Assembly: GCF_003258365.1 (NCBI RefSeq)
Contig: NZ_QHKM01000006.1
Coordinates: forward strand, 124,001-188,000
DNA length: 64,000 nucleotides
Source: Hymenobacter edaphi
GTDB lineage: Bacteria; Bacteroidota; Bacteroidia; Cytophagales; Hymenobacteraceae
Direction of reading: 5' to 3'
Shown here: piece after piece, positions 8,360 to 16,640 of the stretch
Layout: every line of letters begins with the position of its first letter
Position numbering within the stretch: position 1 is the first letter of the stretch
Translations under genes and position numbers: made by a program
Notes under the pieces: generated by a model
Told to the model about the DNA's origin: nothing
Seen by the model: the letters and a program-made list of their open reading frames with translations, nothing else
Databases searched by the model: none

Positions 8360-9328
8360 ATGCGCTACCTGCTTATTCCGGCGCTTTGCCTGTTGCTGGC
8401 CCGTCCCGCCGTGGCCCAGCACTCCGCCACCGATTCCGTCAGCGCTGACCGTTTCGCGGCCTACACCTTCGCCAACGACGCCTACTTCAAAACCGATTAC
8501 TACTTCACGCAGGGCATGAGCGGCACCGCGGTGCTGCCCGTGCTGCGCCTCCTGCCCGGCGCCCGGCTGCTGCGCCTGCCGCTTGGTGGCGTCCAGCACT
8601 TCGGCCTGCGCCTGACCTACGACGGCTTCACCCCGCTGCGCATTCAGGACCCGCTCATCCGCGTCGGCGACCGGCCCTACGCGGCCTACCTGTACCTCGA
8701 TTTCTTTCGCGCCGCCACCGCTGCCGCCCGGCGCCGCCGCCTGACTACCGCGCTGAGCCTGGGCCTGATCGGGCCGGCGGCCGGGGCCCGGGGCTTTCAG
8801 ACCAAGCTGCACGCGCTGCTCGGCGCGCCCACGCCGCGTGGCTGGGGCTACCAGATTCGCAACGACCTGGTGCTGGGCTACGCCGCGCGCTGGGAACAGC
8901 GGCTGTGGAGTGCCGGGCGCAGCGTCGAGTTGATTGGCGGGGGCACGGCGGCCCTGAGCACCCTGCGTACCTACGCCGGGGCCGAGGCCCGCTTACGCGT
9001 GGGGCTACTCAACTCGTATTTCGCCGACCTCGGCGTGGCCTCGCGTGCCACCCGCCGCGGGCGGCGCGCCCAGTTCTACGCCGAAGCCTGGCTGGACGGC
9101 CGCCTCATCGGCTACGACGCGGCCCTGCAGGGCGGCCTGCTGCGCCGCGACAATCCCTACGAGCTGCCCGCCCGCGACCTGAAGCGCGGCGTGCTGCGCG
9201 CCACCGGCACCCTGGGCCTGGGCTACGCCGGCCTGCGCCTGACGGCGTCAGCCGTGCAGATTTCGCCGGAGTTTCGGGGTGCCCGGCAGCACCGCTGGGC
9301 CCAGCTGGGGCTGCAGGTGGCGTTTTGA
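8360..9328 (+). CDS. LpxR-like (DUF2219) outer membrane protein, putative lipid A deacylase
   Basis: A 322-residue exported protein; the ATG at 8360 gives a clean signal peptide ending near AVAQ. The N-terminal mature segment (FANDAYFKTDYYFTQG) matches the LpxR hallmark, in which an Asn-Asp pair and a following Thr-Asp-x-x-Tyr-Thr-x-Gly segment line the active site. GDRPYAAYLYL also fits the family. The rest alternates as a beta-barrel and ends in aromatic VAF, a normal outer-membrane C-terminus. In the family it removes the 3'-acyloxyacyl chain of lipid A, but Bacteroidota members are not well characterised, so the activity is inferred. The ORF extends 14 codons further upstream, but those codons would spoil the signal peptide. 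Confidence 0.8.
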   Translation: MRYLLIPALCLLLARPAVAQHSATDSVSADRFAAYTFANDAYFKTDYYFTQGMSGTAVLPVLRLLPGARLLRLPLGGVQHFGLRLTYDGFTPLRIQDPLIRVGDRPYAAYLYLDFFRAATAAARRRRLTTALSLGLIGPAAGARGFQTKLHALLGAPTPRGWGYQIRNDLVLGYAARWEQRLWSAGRSVELIGGGTAALSTLRTYAGAEARLRVGLLNSYFADLGVASRATRRGRRAQFYAEAWLDGRLIGYDAALQGGLLRRDNPYELPARDLKRGVLRATGTLGLGYAGLRLTASAVQISPEFRGARQHRWAQLGLQVAF

Positions 9329-9400
9329 GTCAATAAATAATCAGCAAGGAGCAATGCACACCTGATGGCGTAACCGGGGCAGTAGGCGGGCGTAGCCTCC

Positions 9401-9441
9401 TAACTCCTAACTCCTAACTCCTAACTCCTAACTCCTAACTC
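9401..9441. repeat. Heptamer tandem repeat, 5.9 copies of TAACTCC
   Basis: Five perfect copies of TAACTCC plus a sixth partial copy run directly up to the stop codon of the downstream, oppositely oriented EamA gene (stop at 9443-9445). The unit is 7 bp, so the array is free to change length by slippage. It contains no gene. Confidence 0.95.
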
Positions 9442-9442
9442 T

Positions 9443-10414
9443 TTACTTCGCCCGGTTGATAATGAACACGCTCAGCAGGATGATGCCCATGCCGAGCAGG
9501 TGCCAGCCGTTGATAACCTCGCCGTCGAGCAGGCCCCAGGCCAGGGCCATGATGGGCACCAGGTAGGTATTGGAGGAGGCAAACAGCGCCGTCGACTGCT
9601 GAATGAGCCGGTTGAAAAGCACCATGGCCACGGCCGTGCTCAGGGTCGCCAGCAGCGCGATGTAGCCGAAGGCCGTCCAGGCGCCGGGCACGTGCTGTAG
9701 CTTGTAGACGAAATCGGTGCCGAGCAGCAGGTACACGGCCGCTGGCCCGCCGATGAGCATGAGCAGCAGCCCCGTCACGGCCAGGGCCGGCATGCCGTGG
9801 AAGTGGTGCTTGATGAGGTTGATGCTGATGCCGTAGCCCAGCGTGGCCAGCACGATGTAGAGCCCGTACCAGGCGTTGCCCTGCCCGCTGGGGGTGGCGT
9901 CGCCGCCGCTGCCGCCCAGGCCCATCAGCACGATGGTGCCCAGCAGCCCGGCCCCAATACCCGCGGCCCGCAGCCAGGTGATGCGCTGGCCGAAGAACAG
10001 GGCACCCATCAGCAGGGTGAAGACGACCGTGAGGGCGTTGAGCACGCCGGCCAGCCCCGAGGCCAGCTTGGTTTCGGCGTAGGCGAAGAGGAAGGCCGGA
10101 ATCAGCGTGCCTACCACCCCGCTCAGCAGCAGCCACTTAAAGCGGCTGCGCTCCACCCGCCGCACGTGGCGCAGGGCAAAGGGCAGCAGCAGCAGCGAGG
10201 CCACCGTGACGCGGGCCGCGCCCAGCTCCAGGGCCGAAAACACCACCAGCCCTTTCTTCATCAGAATAAACGAGGTGCCCCAGATGGAAGCCAGCACGAT
10301 GAGCAGCACCCAGGCCGTGAGCGGCGTGGGCTGGTGCGGCGGCGGGCCGGCCACGGTGGGGGAGGAAGGGGCAACAGCGGCAGCGGGGGCGGGAGAGGAG
10401 TTCATGCCGGGCAA
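9443..10414 (-). CDS. EamA/DMT-family membrane exporter
   Basis: A 323-residue inner-membrane protein with about ten hydrophobic segments arranged as two repeated halves, typical of the EamA (DUF6) drug/metabolite transporters. Characteristic phrases are WGTSFILMKKGL in the first half and YGISINLIKHH at the second-half start, with SNTYLVPIMALAWG near the end. A 40-residue Ala/Pro-rich N-terminus precedes the first membrane segment, with an internal Met-free stretch, so the ATG at 10414 is the natural start. Family members export metabolites or amino acids; the substrate is unknown. It is divergent from the M1 peptidase gene, with about 180 bp between them for both promoters, and ends at the heptamer repeat. 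Confidence 0.88.
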   Translation of the reverse strand: MPGMNSSPAPAAAVAPSSPTVAGPPPHQPTPLTAWVLLIVLASIWGTSFILMKKGLVVFSALELGAARVTVASLLLLPFALRHVRRVERSRFKWLLLSGVVGTLIPAFLFAYAETKLASGLAGVLNALTVVFTLLMGALFFGQRITWLRAAGIGAGLLGTIVLMGLGGSGGDATPSGQGNAWYGLYIVLATLGYGISINLIKHHFHGMPALAVTGLLLMLIGGPAAVYLLLGTDFVYKLQHVPGAWTAFGYIALLATLSTAVAMVLFNRLIQQSTALFASSNTYLVPIMALAWGLLDGEVINGWHLLGMGIILLSVFIINRAK

Positions 10415-10595
10415 AGGTCGGAAGAACCCGGCAGCCGTTGCCCGGCCGCTGGCCCGAATTGCACCGGTCCGGTTCGGCGGCCCCGCGTGCCGGCCCGAAG
10501 CGGCGCCGCTGTACCTTGGGCGCCATCAGCCCGTGCGCAGCCGGGGTGCAACGCCCGCGGCCCCGGCGCTGTCTGTCACGCTACACCACTTCGCT

Positions 10596-12458
10596 ATGCC
10601 CCGCATTCTACTCGCTTTCCTGCTGCTCGCCGGCCTGGCGCCGCCCGCCGCCGCGCAGTCGTCGCTCTACATGCCGCGCGACATCAAGGCCGCTTACGCC
10701 AAGGGCACCCGCGCCCTCGACGGCCGCCCCGGCCCGCGCTACTGGCAAAACCGCGCCCGCTACGACATCACCGTGCAGGCCGCCCCGCCCGCCCGCGACG
10801 TCCGCGGCCGCGAGCAAATCGTGTATACCAACAACAGCCCCGACACGCTCCGGCAGGTGGTGTTCCGGCTGATTGCCAACATCCACCAGCCCGGCGGCGC
10901 CCGCGACGGCGACGCCGCCCCCGCCTACCTCACCGAGGGCGTGCAAATCGACTCCTTCGCGGTGGCCGGCCAGGCCCAGGACCCCAAAACCTGGCGCGGC
11001 CCGGCTACGGCCAAGACGGTGAAGCTGCCCAAGCCCCTGCTGCCCCACGACTCGGTGCGCTTCTCCGTCGTCTGGCACTACAACGTGTCCGAGCAGAGCG
11101 GGCGCGAGGGCATGATTGACCCGACCACGTACTTTCTGGCCTACAGCTACCCGCGCGTGGCCGTCTACGACGACTACAACGGCTGGGACCGGCTGCCCTT
11201 CGTCGACAGCAAGGAGTTCTACAACGACTTCAACGACTACACCCTGCGCGTGCGGGTGCCCGCCAACTACCTCGTGTGGGCTACCGGCGTGCTGCAGAAT
11301 GCCGACAAGGTGCTGCAGCCCACCTACGCCAAGCGCCTGAAAAAAGCCCTGAAAAGCGACGAGGTCATTCACGTGGCTACGGCCGCCGAGCTGGCCCAGA
11401 AGAACGTGACGGCCCAGAACCCGTTCAATACCTGGCTGTTCACCGCCCGCGAAGTGCCCGACGTAACCTTCGGCCTGAGCGACCATTACCTGTGGGATGC
11501 CGGCAGCGTCGTCGTCGATGCCAAGGCCAAGCGCCGCGCCTTGATGCAGGCCGCCTACGCCGAAAAGACCGTCGACTTCCGCGAGTCGGTGAAAAACGGG
11601 CAGTACGCCCTGGGCTGGTTTTCGGACCCCAAAAACTGGCCCGGCGTGGCGTATCCGTACCCCACGATGACCGCCTTCCAGGGCTTCGCCGACATGGAGT
11701 ATCCGATGATGGTCAACGACAGCCCGCAGGAGGACCCCGCGTTTGCCCAGTTCGTGCAGGACCACGAAATCGTGCACACCTACTTCCCGTTCTACATGGG
11801 CATCAACGAAAGCCGCTACGCCTACATGGACGAGGGCTGGGCCACCACGTTCGAGCTGCTCATCGGCCGGGCCGAGCGCGGCGCGGCGGCCGACGAGCTG
11901 TACCGCAAGTTCCGGGTGGAGCGCTACATCAAGGACCCCGCCACGGCCCAGGACCTGCCCATCATCACGCCCAGCAGCGAGCTGAAGGCCGGCTACGGCA
12001 ACAACGCCTACGGCAAACCCTCGCTGAGCTACCTGGCCCTGAAGGACATGCTGGGCGACGAGCTGTTCAAGAAGTGCCTGCACACGTACATGGACCGCTG
12101 GCACGGCAAGCACCCCATTCCCTGGGACTTCTTCCACTCGATGAGCAACACCGCCGGCCAGGACCTGAGCTGGTTTTTCCAGAACTGGTTTTTCACCAAT
12201 CACTACATCGACCTGGCCGTGGCGGGGGTAAGCGGCACCACCCTCACCGTGCAAAACGTGGGCGGCTTCGCCATTCCCTTCGACGTGGCAGTGGAGTACA
12301 CCGACGGCTCGAAAGCCACCCTGCACCAGTCGCCCGCCATCTGGCAGGCCAACCAGCGCCAGGCCACCATCACCCTGCCCAAGGAAGCCAAAGCAGTGAC
12401 CTTGCAGGGCGGCCTGTACCTCGACGCCACCGAGAAAGACAACGTGTGGTGGCGGTAA
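10596..12458 (+). CDS. M1-family zinc metallopeptidase, exported
   Basis: A 620-residue exported aminopeptidase-like enzyme. The zinc site is HEIVH at residues 390-394 with the third ligand Glu after exactly 18 residues (MDEGWA), the M1 (gluzincin) arrangement. An N-terminal beta domain precedes it, and an Arg/Tyr-rich segment plus an Ig-like tail (GTTLTVQNVGG) follow it. The ATG at 10596 gives a signal peptide (MPRILLAFLLLAGLAPPAAAQ). The frame is open for another 163 codons upstream, but that stretch overlaps the divergent EamA gene and is Pro/Arg-rich shadow, so I reject it. It probably trims peptides in the periplasm or at the surface. Confidence 0.9.
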   Translation: MPRILLAFLLLAGLAPPAAAQSSLYMPRDIKAAYAKGTRALDGRPGPRYWQNRARYDITVQAAPPARDVRGREQIVYTNNSPDTLRQVVFRLIANIHQPGGARDGDAAPAYLTEGVQIDSFAVAGQAQDPKTWRGPATAKTVKLPKPLLPHDSVRFSVVWHYNVSEQSGREGMIDPTTYFLAYSYPRVAVYDDYNGWDRLPFVDSKEFYNDFNDYTLRVRVPANYLVWATGVLQNADKVLQPTYAKRLKKALKSDEVIHVATAAELAQKNVTAQNPFNTWLFTAREVPDVTFGLSDHYLWDAGSVVVDAKAKRRALMQAAYAEKTVDFRESVKNGQYALGWFSDPKNWPGVAYPYPTMTAFQGFADMEYPMMVNDSPQEDPAFAQFVQDHEIVHTYFPFYMGINESRYAYMDEGWATTFELLIGRAERGAAADELYRKFRVERYIKDPATAQDLPIITPSSELKAGYGNNAYGKPSLSYLALKDMLGDELFKKCLHTYMDRWHGKHPIPWDFFHSMSNTAGQDLSWFFQNWFFTNHYIDLAVAGVSGTTLTVQNVGGFAIPFDVAVEYTDGSKATLHQSPAIWQANQRQATITLPKEAKAVTLQGGLYLDATEKDNVWWR

Positions 12459-12481
12459 GCCCTAAGTAGCTGCCGCCGGCT

Positions 12482-12663
12482 CACCCCGTAGTCATTGCGA
12501 GCGAAGCGCGGCAATCTTTCCTCTAGTAGCACGGCCGCTACAATCCACTCTACCCGAAAACGGCACCGCCCGAAACCACAGATGCTGGTTTCGGGCGGTG
12601 CTACTTATGCCGTTGTGCCACGAGAGGAAAGATTGCCGCGCTTCGCTCGCAATGACTGCCGGT
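12482..12663. repeat. MITE-like inverted-repeat element, family A copy 1
   Basis: Outer arms of 34 bp match perfectly (12491-12524 with 12623-12656; they start GTCATTGCGAGCGAAGCG). An inner 16-bp perfect hairpin (12563-12578 with 12586-12601) sits in the middle. The element lies between the convergent M1-peptidase and dusB genes, where it can also act as a bidirectional terminator. A second copy is at 18856-19058; both share flanks CACCCCG..GTCATTGCGAG on the left and GCAATGACTGCCGGTG on the right. Confidence 0.9.
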
Positions 12664-12695
12664 GCTACCGCTGCTTGCAAACGACGGCAGGCGGC

Positions 12696-13685
12696 TTAGT
12701 CGGCCAGCACTGCCTCGCTCTGCGCAATGCTGGCCAGAATAGCCCGCACCTCATCCGGCGTGCCGGCTTCCACCAGTTGGGTGCGCCACTGCTTGGCGCC
12801 CACCAAGCCCTTGAAGTAGTGCGCGTAGTGCCGGCGCATCTCGAAGACGCCCAGCTTCGGGCCCTTCCACTCGATGCTCTTCTCAAAGTGCATCACGCAG
12901 GCGGCCACGCGCTCCTCCAGCGTGGGCGGGGCCAGCTTTTCGCCCGTCGCCACGAAGTGCTTGATTTCGCGGAAAATCCAGGGGTAGCCGATGCTGGCGC
13001 GCCCGATCATGATGCCGTCGACGCCGTAGCGGTTCTTGTACTCCACGGCTTTTTCGGGCGAATCGATGTCGCCGTTGCCGAAGATGGGAATCCGGATGCG
13101 CGGGTTGTTTTTGATGGCCGCAATCAGGCGCCAGTCGGCGTCGCCCTTGTACATCTGCACGCGGGTGCGGCCGTGCACCGTCAGGGCCTCGATGCCGATG
13201 TCCTGCAGGCGCTCGGCCACTTCCTCCACGTTCTTGGTGGTTTCGTCCCAGCCCAGGCGGGTTTTCACCGTCACGGGCAGGTGGGTGGCTTTCACCACGG
13301 CCGCGGTCATGGCCACCATCTTCGGAATGTCGCGCAGCAGGGCCGCGCCGGCGCCTTTGCAGGCCACCTGCTTCACCGGACAGCCGTAGTTGATGTCGAT
13401 AAGGTCGGGGCCGGCCACGGTGCTGATGCGGGCGCACTCGCCCATGGTGTCCACGTCGGAGCCGAACAGCTGAATGCCGATGGGCCGCTCGTAGTCGAAC
13501 ACATCGAGCTTCTGCCGGCTCTTGGCCGCCGCCCGAATCAGCCCTTCCGACGAGACGAACTCGGTGTACATCAGATCGGCCCCGCCCTGCTTGCACACGG
13601 CGCGGAAAGGCGGATCCGACACGTCCTCCATCGGGGCGAGCAGCAAGGGAAAGTCGGGCAGGGCAATGTCGCGGATGTAAACCAC
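12696..13685 (-). CDS. dusB: tRNA-dihydrouridine synthase DusB
   Basis: A 329-residue FMN enzyme that reduces uridine to dihydrouridine in the tRNA D-loop. The TIM-barrel start APMEDVSDPPFR binds FMN; the catalytic cysteine is Cys102 in NYGCPVKQV; the phosphate-binding end GNGDIDSPEKA and IMIGRASIGYPWIF are the usual DusB signatures. The C-terminal helical domain (MRRHYAHYFKGL) is present, so the protein is full length. The ATG at 13685 lies 26 bp after a good -7 box. In many bacteria dusB is followed by fis; here it stands alone and converges on the family A repeat. Confidence 0.95.
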   Translation of the reverse strand: MVYIRDIALPDFPLLLAPMEDVSDPPFRAVCKQGGADLMYTEFVSSEGLIRAAAKSRQKLDVFDYERPIGIQLFGSDVDTMGECARISTVAGPDLIDINYGCPVKQVACKGAGAALLRDIPKMVAMTAAVVKATHLPVTVKTRLGWDETTKNVEEVAERLQDIGIEALTVHGRTRVQMYKGDADWRLIAAIKNNPRIRIPIFGNGDIDSPEKAVEYKNRYGVDGIMIGRASIGYPWIFREIKHFVATGEKLAPPTLEERVAACVMHFEKSIEWKGPKLGVFEMRRHYAHYFKGLVGAKQWRTQLVEAGTPDEVRAILASIAQSEAVLAD

Positions 13686-13711
13686 AGCGGAACGGGTTAG
13701 CGTATTTTGCG

Positions 13712-13719
13712 CAAATTTA
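13712..13719 (-). promoter_or_regulatory. -7 box TAAATTTG of dusB
   Basis: Read on the minus strand this is TAAATTTG, a perfect match to the Bacteroidota TAnnTTTG box, with a 26-bp leader to the dusB ATG. Confidence 0.6.
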
Positions 13720-13872
13720 CGACTATGTCAGGGTCCGCGGGCCTCGGGCGCTGCCGGGCCGCTACGGCCCGCGCCTCCAAGTGCCTCAGGCCCTGACTGC
13801 CGGCCAGCCATAACCGGCTTCTACTGCCCCTGGTTCCCGCGGTGCCGCCCGGCGCCCTCATTCCTCCTGCCC

Positions 13873-14949
13873 ATGCGCCTCAGCCGCCCCCTTCGCCCCA
13901 CCGACGAAAACCTGCACCCCGCCCTCGTTCTGATGCTGCTGGTGCTGCTGGTGGTGGGCGGTATGTGCGTAGGCTTCTTCGTGGCCATGATGCTGGTGGG
14001 TGCCGTCTACGGCCTGGATGCGCTGATGCGCGTCACCACCATCATTGCCGCCCCGCAGAACTCGCCCGAGGGCTGGGGCATCCTGATGCTGATGCAGGGC
14101 GTGCCGCTGCTCTTCGGCTTCGGCGGCGGCGCTTTGCTGGTGCCGGTGGTGCGCGGCCTGAAGCCCGGGCCCTACTTCCAGCCCCGGCAACCGGTGCCCG
14201 CCTTCTGGCTGGTGGCCGCCATGGTCCTCATCATCGTGAGCATTCCGGCCATGTCGGTGCTCATTGCCTGGAACGCCAACCTGCACCTGCCGCCCGCCCT
14301 CTACGGCTGGGAAAAAGCCGCCCGCCTCTACGAAGACCAGGCCCAGGTGCTCACCACCTTCCTCACCAAGTTCAACACCTTCAGCCGCTTCCTGGTGGCG
14401 CTGCTGGTGGTGGCCGTCATTCCGGCCATTGCCGAGGAGTTGACCTTCCGCGGCGTGGTGCTGCGCCAGTTTGCCCGCTGGACGGGCTCCGTGCACTGGG
14501 GCGTGTGGCTGTCGGCGGCCGTGTTCAGCGCCATTCACGTGCAGTTCTTCGGCTTCTTCCCGCGCCTGCTGCTGGGCGTGGTGCTCGGCTACCTCTTCGC
14601 CTGGAGCGGCAACATCCGCGTGTCGATGGCCGCCCACTTCGCCCAAAACGGCTTCCAGCTACTGCTGCTCTACCTGCAGCAGCGCGGCACCATCGCCTTC
14701 GACGCCGACGGCAACGAAGCCCTGCCCTGGACCTGGGCCTCCGTCTCCCTGCTCATCACCGCCGGCCTGCTCTACTGGCTCTACCAGCAGCGCTTCCAGC
14801 CCGAAGTGGCCCCGCTCGAAGCGCACACGCTCACCAGCCACGGCGTGGAAGTGCGCCGCGCCGACGCCGAAGCGGCTCCGCCCGTCGCCGGGCACACGCT
14901 CACCAGCCACGGCATCGAAACGCCCACGCCCGACCAGCCCCGCGCCTAA
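13873..14949 (+). CDS. CPBP-family intramembrane glutamic endopeptidase (CAAX-protease-like)
   Basis: A 358-residue polytopic membrane protein. The family signature is complete: Glu188-Glu189 in AEELTFRG, with Arg193; the first conserved His in SAIHVQFFGF; and the second motif MAAHFAQN. About eight hydrophobic segments surround it. The C-terminal cytoplasmic tail of about 50 residues carries a duplicated nonapeptide, HTLTSHGVE and HTLTSHGIE, encoded by a 22-bp direct repeat (14823-14844 and 14892-14913). Family members cleave within the membrane; substrates in Bacteroidota are unknown. It lies 122 bp upstream of cdsA with a repeat hairpin in between, so co-transcription is possible. Confidence 0.88.
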   Translation: MRLSRPLRPTDENLHPALVLMLLVLLVVGGMCVGFFVAMMLVGAVYGLDALMRVTTIIAAPQNSPEGWGILMLMQGVPLLFGFGGGALLVPVVRGLKPGPYFQPRQPVPAFWLVAAMVLIIVSIPAMSVLIAWNANLHLPPALYGWEKAARLYEDQAQVLTTFLTKFNTFSRFLVALLVVAVIPAIAEELTFRGVVLRQFARWTGSVHWGVWLSAAVFSAIHVQFFGFFPRLLLGVVLGYLFAWSGNIRVSMAAHFAQNGFQLLLLYLQQRGTIAFDADGNEALPWTWASVSLLITAGLLYWLYQQRFQPEVAPLEAHTLTSHGVEVRRADAEAAPPVAGHTLTSHGIETPTPDQPRA

Positions 14950-14984
14950 CCCGCTGCTTACCCATACGCGCCAAACTCGTCTGG

Positions 14985-15021
14985 CACCCCCTCTCCTTTT
15001 CGGAGAGGGGGCCGGGGGGTG
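14985..15021. repeat. Nested C-rich/G-rich hairpin element, family K
   Basis: An inner hairpin (CCCCCTCTCC / GGAGAGGGGG around 14987-15011) is followed by a second G-tract ending GGGGGGTG that can pair with the leading CACCCCC. The two alternative pairings share the C-tract. A related hairpin is at 16123-16144. Both sit just after a stop codon. Confidence 0.8.
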
Positions 15022-15071
15022 AGGCGCAACGTCCCCAGCCTATTCCTTTCCGCTAGCCCCGCCACCCCGCT

Positions 15072-16079
15072 TTGACTACGCCCGCCACCCCCGAATCCGC
15101 CGAAGCCCAACAAAAGCCCCAGCTGTCCAACATGTGGCAGCGCATCATTTCCGGCGTCATCGGCGCGGTGCTGCTGCTGGGCAGCATCTGGTACAGCGGC
15201 TGGACGTTCGGCCTGTTCTTCGGCCTGGTACAGGCCCGTATGCTCTGGGAGTTCTACCGCATGATGAAGGAGCTGAACTACAAGCCGGCGGCTATTATTG
15301 GCGGGGCCGTGAGCCTGCTGATTTTTGTGGCGGTTTTCGGCATATGTAGCTCCGACCTGATAAGAGGAGGTTACACGGTTTATCCGCCTTTAAGTGCCAC
15401 AGGAGGCAACTCAGTTTATAGTGGTTCGCAAGGTCAAATCGAGTTAACTGCGGCGCAGCTACAGATGACGCAGATGATGCCTCTGCTGGCTGCTGGAGCC
15501 GCTATTCTACTGTTCCTACTGCCCATCATCCTCATCCTGCGCGAAATGTTCTGGTGGCCGCGCGAGAAGCAGCCTTTCTCGCCCTTTCCCAACGTCGGCG
15601 TGGCTCTGCTTGGCCTGTTCTACGTCACTCTGCCCATGAGCGGGCTCAACGTGCTGGCCTTCACCGACCACGGCTACGACTACCGCCGCATCTTCGGCTT
15701 GCTGTTCCTCGTCTGGGCCGCCGACACCGGCGCCTACATTGCCGGCAAAAACTTCGGCAAGCACAAGCTGGCCCTGAGCATCTCGCCCGGCAAAACCTGG
15801 GAAGGCTGGGTCGGCGGCACCCTGCTCACCCTGGCCGTGGGCTGGGCCCTGGGCTACCTCATCCCCGAAATGCCCCTCGTCACCCGCCTCGTCGCCGCCC
15901 TGGTCGTGGCCGTCTTCGGCGTGCTCGGCGACCTGGCCGAGTCCATGCTCAAGCGCAGCGTGGGCGTGAAAGACTCCGGCCGCATCATGCCCGGCCACGG
16001 CGGCCTGCTCGACCGGTTCGACGCCTTCCTCTTCGCGGTGCCCGTGCTGGTGGTGCTGCAGCTGCTCTTCGGCGCCTAA
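15072..16079 (+). CDS. cdsA: Phosphatidate cytidylyltransferase CdsA
   Basis: A 335-residue membrane enzyme making CDP-diacylglycerol from phosphatidate and CTP, the entry to all phospholipids. The C-terminal signature is clear: SVGVKDSG, then PGHGGLLDRFDAFLF, with WAADTGAYIAGKNFGKHKL before it. I use the TTG at 15072; a later in-frame ATG at 15132 would remove a hydrophilic N-terminus of 20 residues. Between two membrane segments (about residues 90-138; 15340-15480) is a Ser/Gly/Tyr-rich loop with visibly lower GC and different codon use from the rest, looking like a recent insertion. psd lies two genes downstream with gdhA between them. Confidence 0.93.
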   Translation: MTTPATPESAEAQQKPQLSNMWQRIISGVIGAVLLLGSIWYSGWTFGLFFGLVQARMLWEFYRMMKELNYKPAAIIGGAVSLLIFVAVFGICSSDLIRGGYTVYPPLSATGGNSVYSGSQGQIELTAAQLQMTQMMPLLAAGAAILLFLLPIILILREMFWWPREKQPFSPFPNVGVALLGLFYVTLPMSGLNVLAFTDHGYDYRRIFGLLFLVWAADTGAYIAGKNFGKHKLALSISPGKTWEGWVGGTLLTLAVGWALGYLIPEMPLVTRLVAALVVAVFGVLGDLAESMLKRSVGVKDSGRIMPGHGGLLDRFDAFLFAVPVLVVLQLLFGA

Positions 16080-16122
16080 AACGCACACCACCAGAAGCGA
16101 GAGCTACGACGAAGTGCTAGTT

Positions 16123-16144
16123 CCCCTCCTCTGCTGAGGAGGGG
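16123..16144. repeat. CCCCTCCTC / GAGGAGGGG hairpin, family K relative
   Basis: A 9-bp perfect stem with a TGCT loop 43 bp after the cdsA stop, followed by TAGGAGTGGTTG. It may terminate cdsA and is a relative of the hairpin at 14985-15021. Confidence 0.7.
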
Positions 16145-16180
16145 CTAGGAGTGGTTGATGGCGTTGTGAAAATCAGCGCG

Positions 16181-16411
16181 CAGTTGTCATCTACCGCCTC
16201 TGAGTTATCAACTACCTCTTCGCAGGCACCAACTACCGCCTTGCAGATGTCAACTACCACCTCACAGCTATCAACTACTGCCTCACAGGCATCAACTATC
16301 AGCTCCGAGCTATCAACTACCGCCCCACAGCTATCAGCTACCGCCTCGCAGGCATCAACTACCGCCTCGCAGCTATCAACTACCGCCTCCGAGCAATCAA
16401 CTACCGTCTCG
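16181..16411. repeat. 21-bp minisatellite, 11 units, open on both strands
   Basis: Eleven units with consensus CAGCTATCAACTACCGCCTC plus a variable last base. On the plus strand they form an 87-codon frame (GTG at 16151, TAG right after the last unit at 16412) of heptapeptides [QE][LA]STTAS. The 21st base takes all four values, yet the codon is Ser in nearly every unit. On the minus strand a 118-codon frame (16473 to 16117) reads as AVVDSCE heptads. No promoter or known domain supports either as a gene. The flanks (16080-16640) hold only the hairpin at 16123, this array and the gdhA promoter. Confidence 0.9.
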
Positions 16412-16531
16412 TAGCACGTTCCTACTGGCTCTGAGGCGTGCATCCGGCCCGCGCCATTCAGCCGAAACCCCAACTTTTCGCTTACCTAACGACTGTAAGC
16501 CTCGTACACCCTGGTAGTCGGGGAATCCTAC

Positions 16532-16539
16532 TACCTTTG
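16532..16539 (+). promoter_or_regulatory. -7 box TACCTTTG of gdhA
   Basis: A perfect TAnnTTTG match 101 bp before the gdhA ATG; the leader contains no obvious structured element. Confidence 0.6.
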
Positions 16540-16640
16540 GCGCGCTATTTCTGCCCGCAGGCCCGCTGCTCGGTTGGTCTGGGGCGGCGCTGTTTCTGCA
16601 TTCCCCCTCATTTCCCAACCCCTTTTACCCGACCAACAGC

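Noticed and set aside
10107-10595. 163-codon N-terminal extension of the M1 peptidase
   Set aside because: It overlaps the divergent EamA gene and would hide a good signal peptide beginning at 10596.
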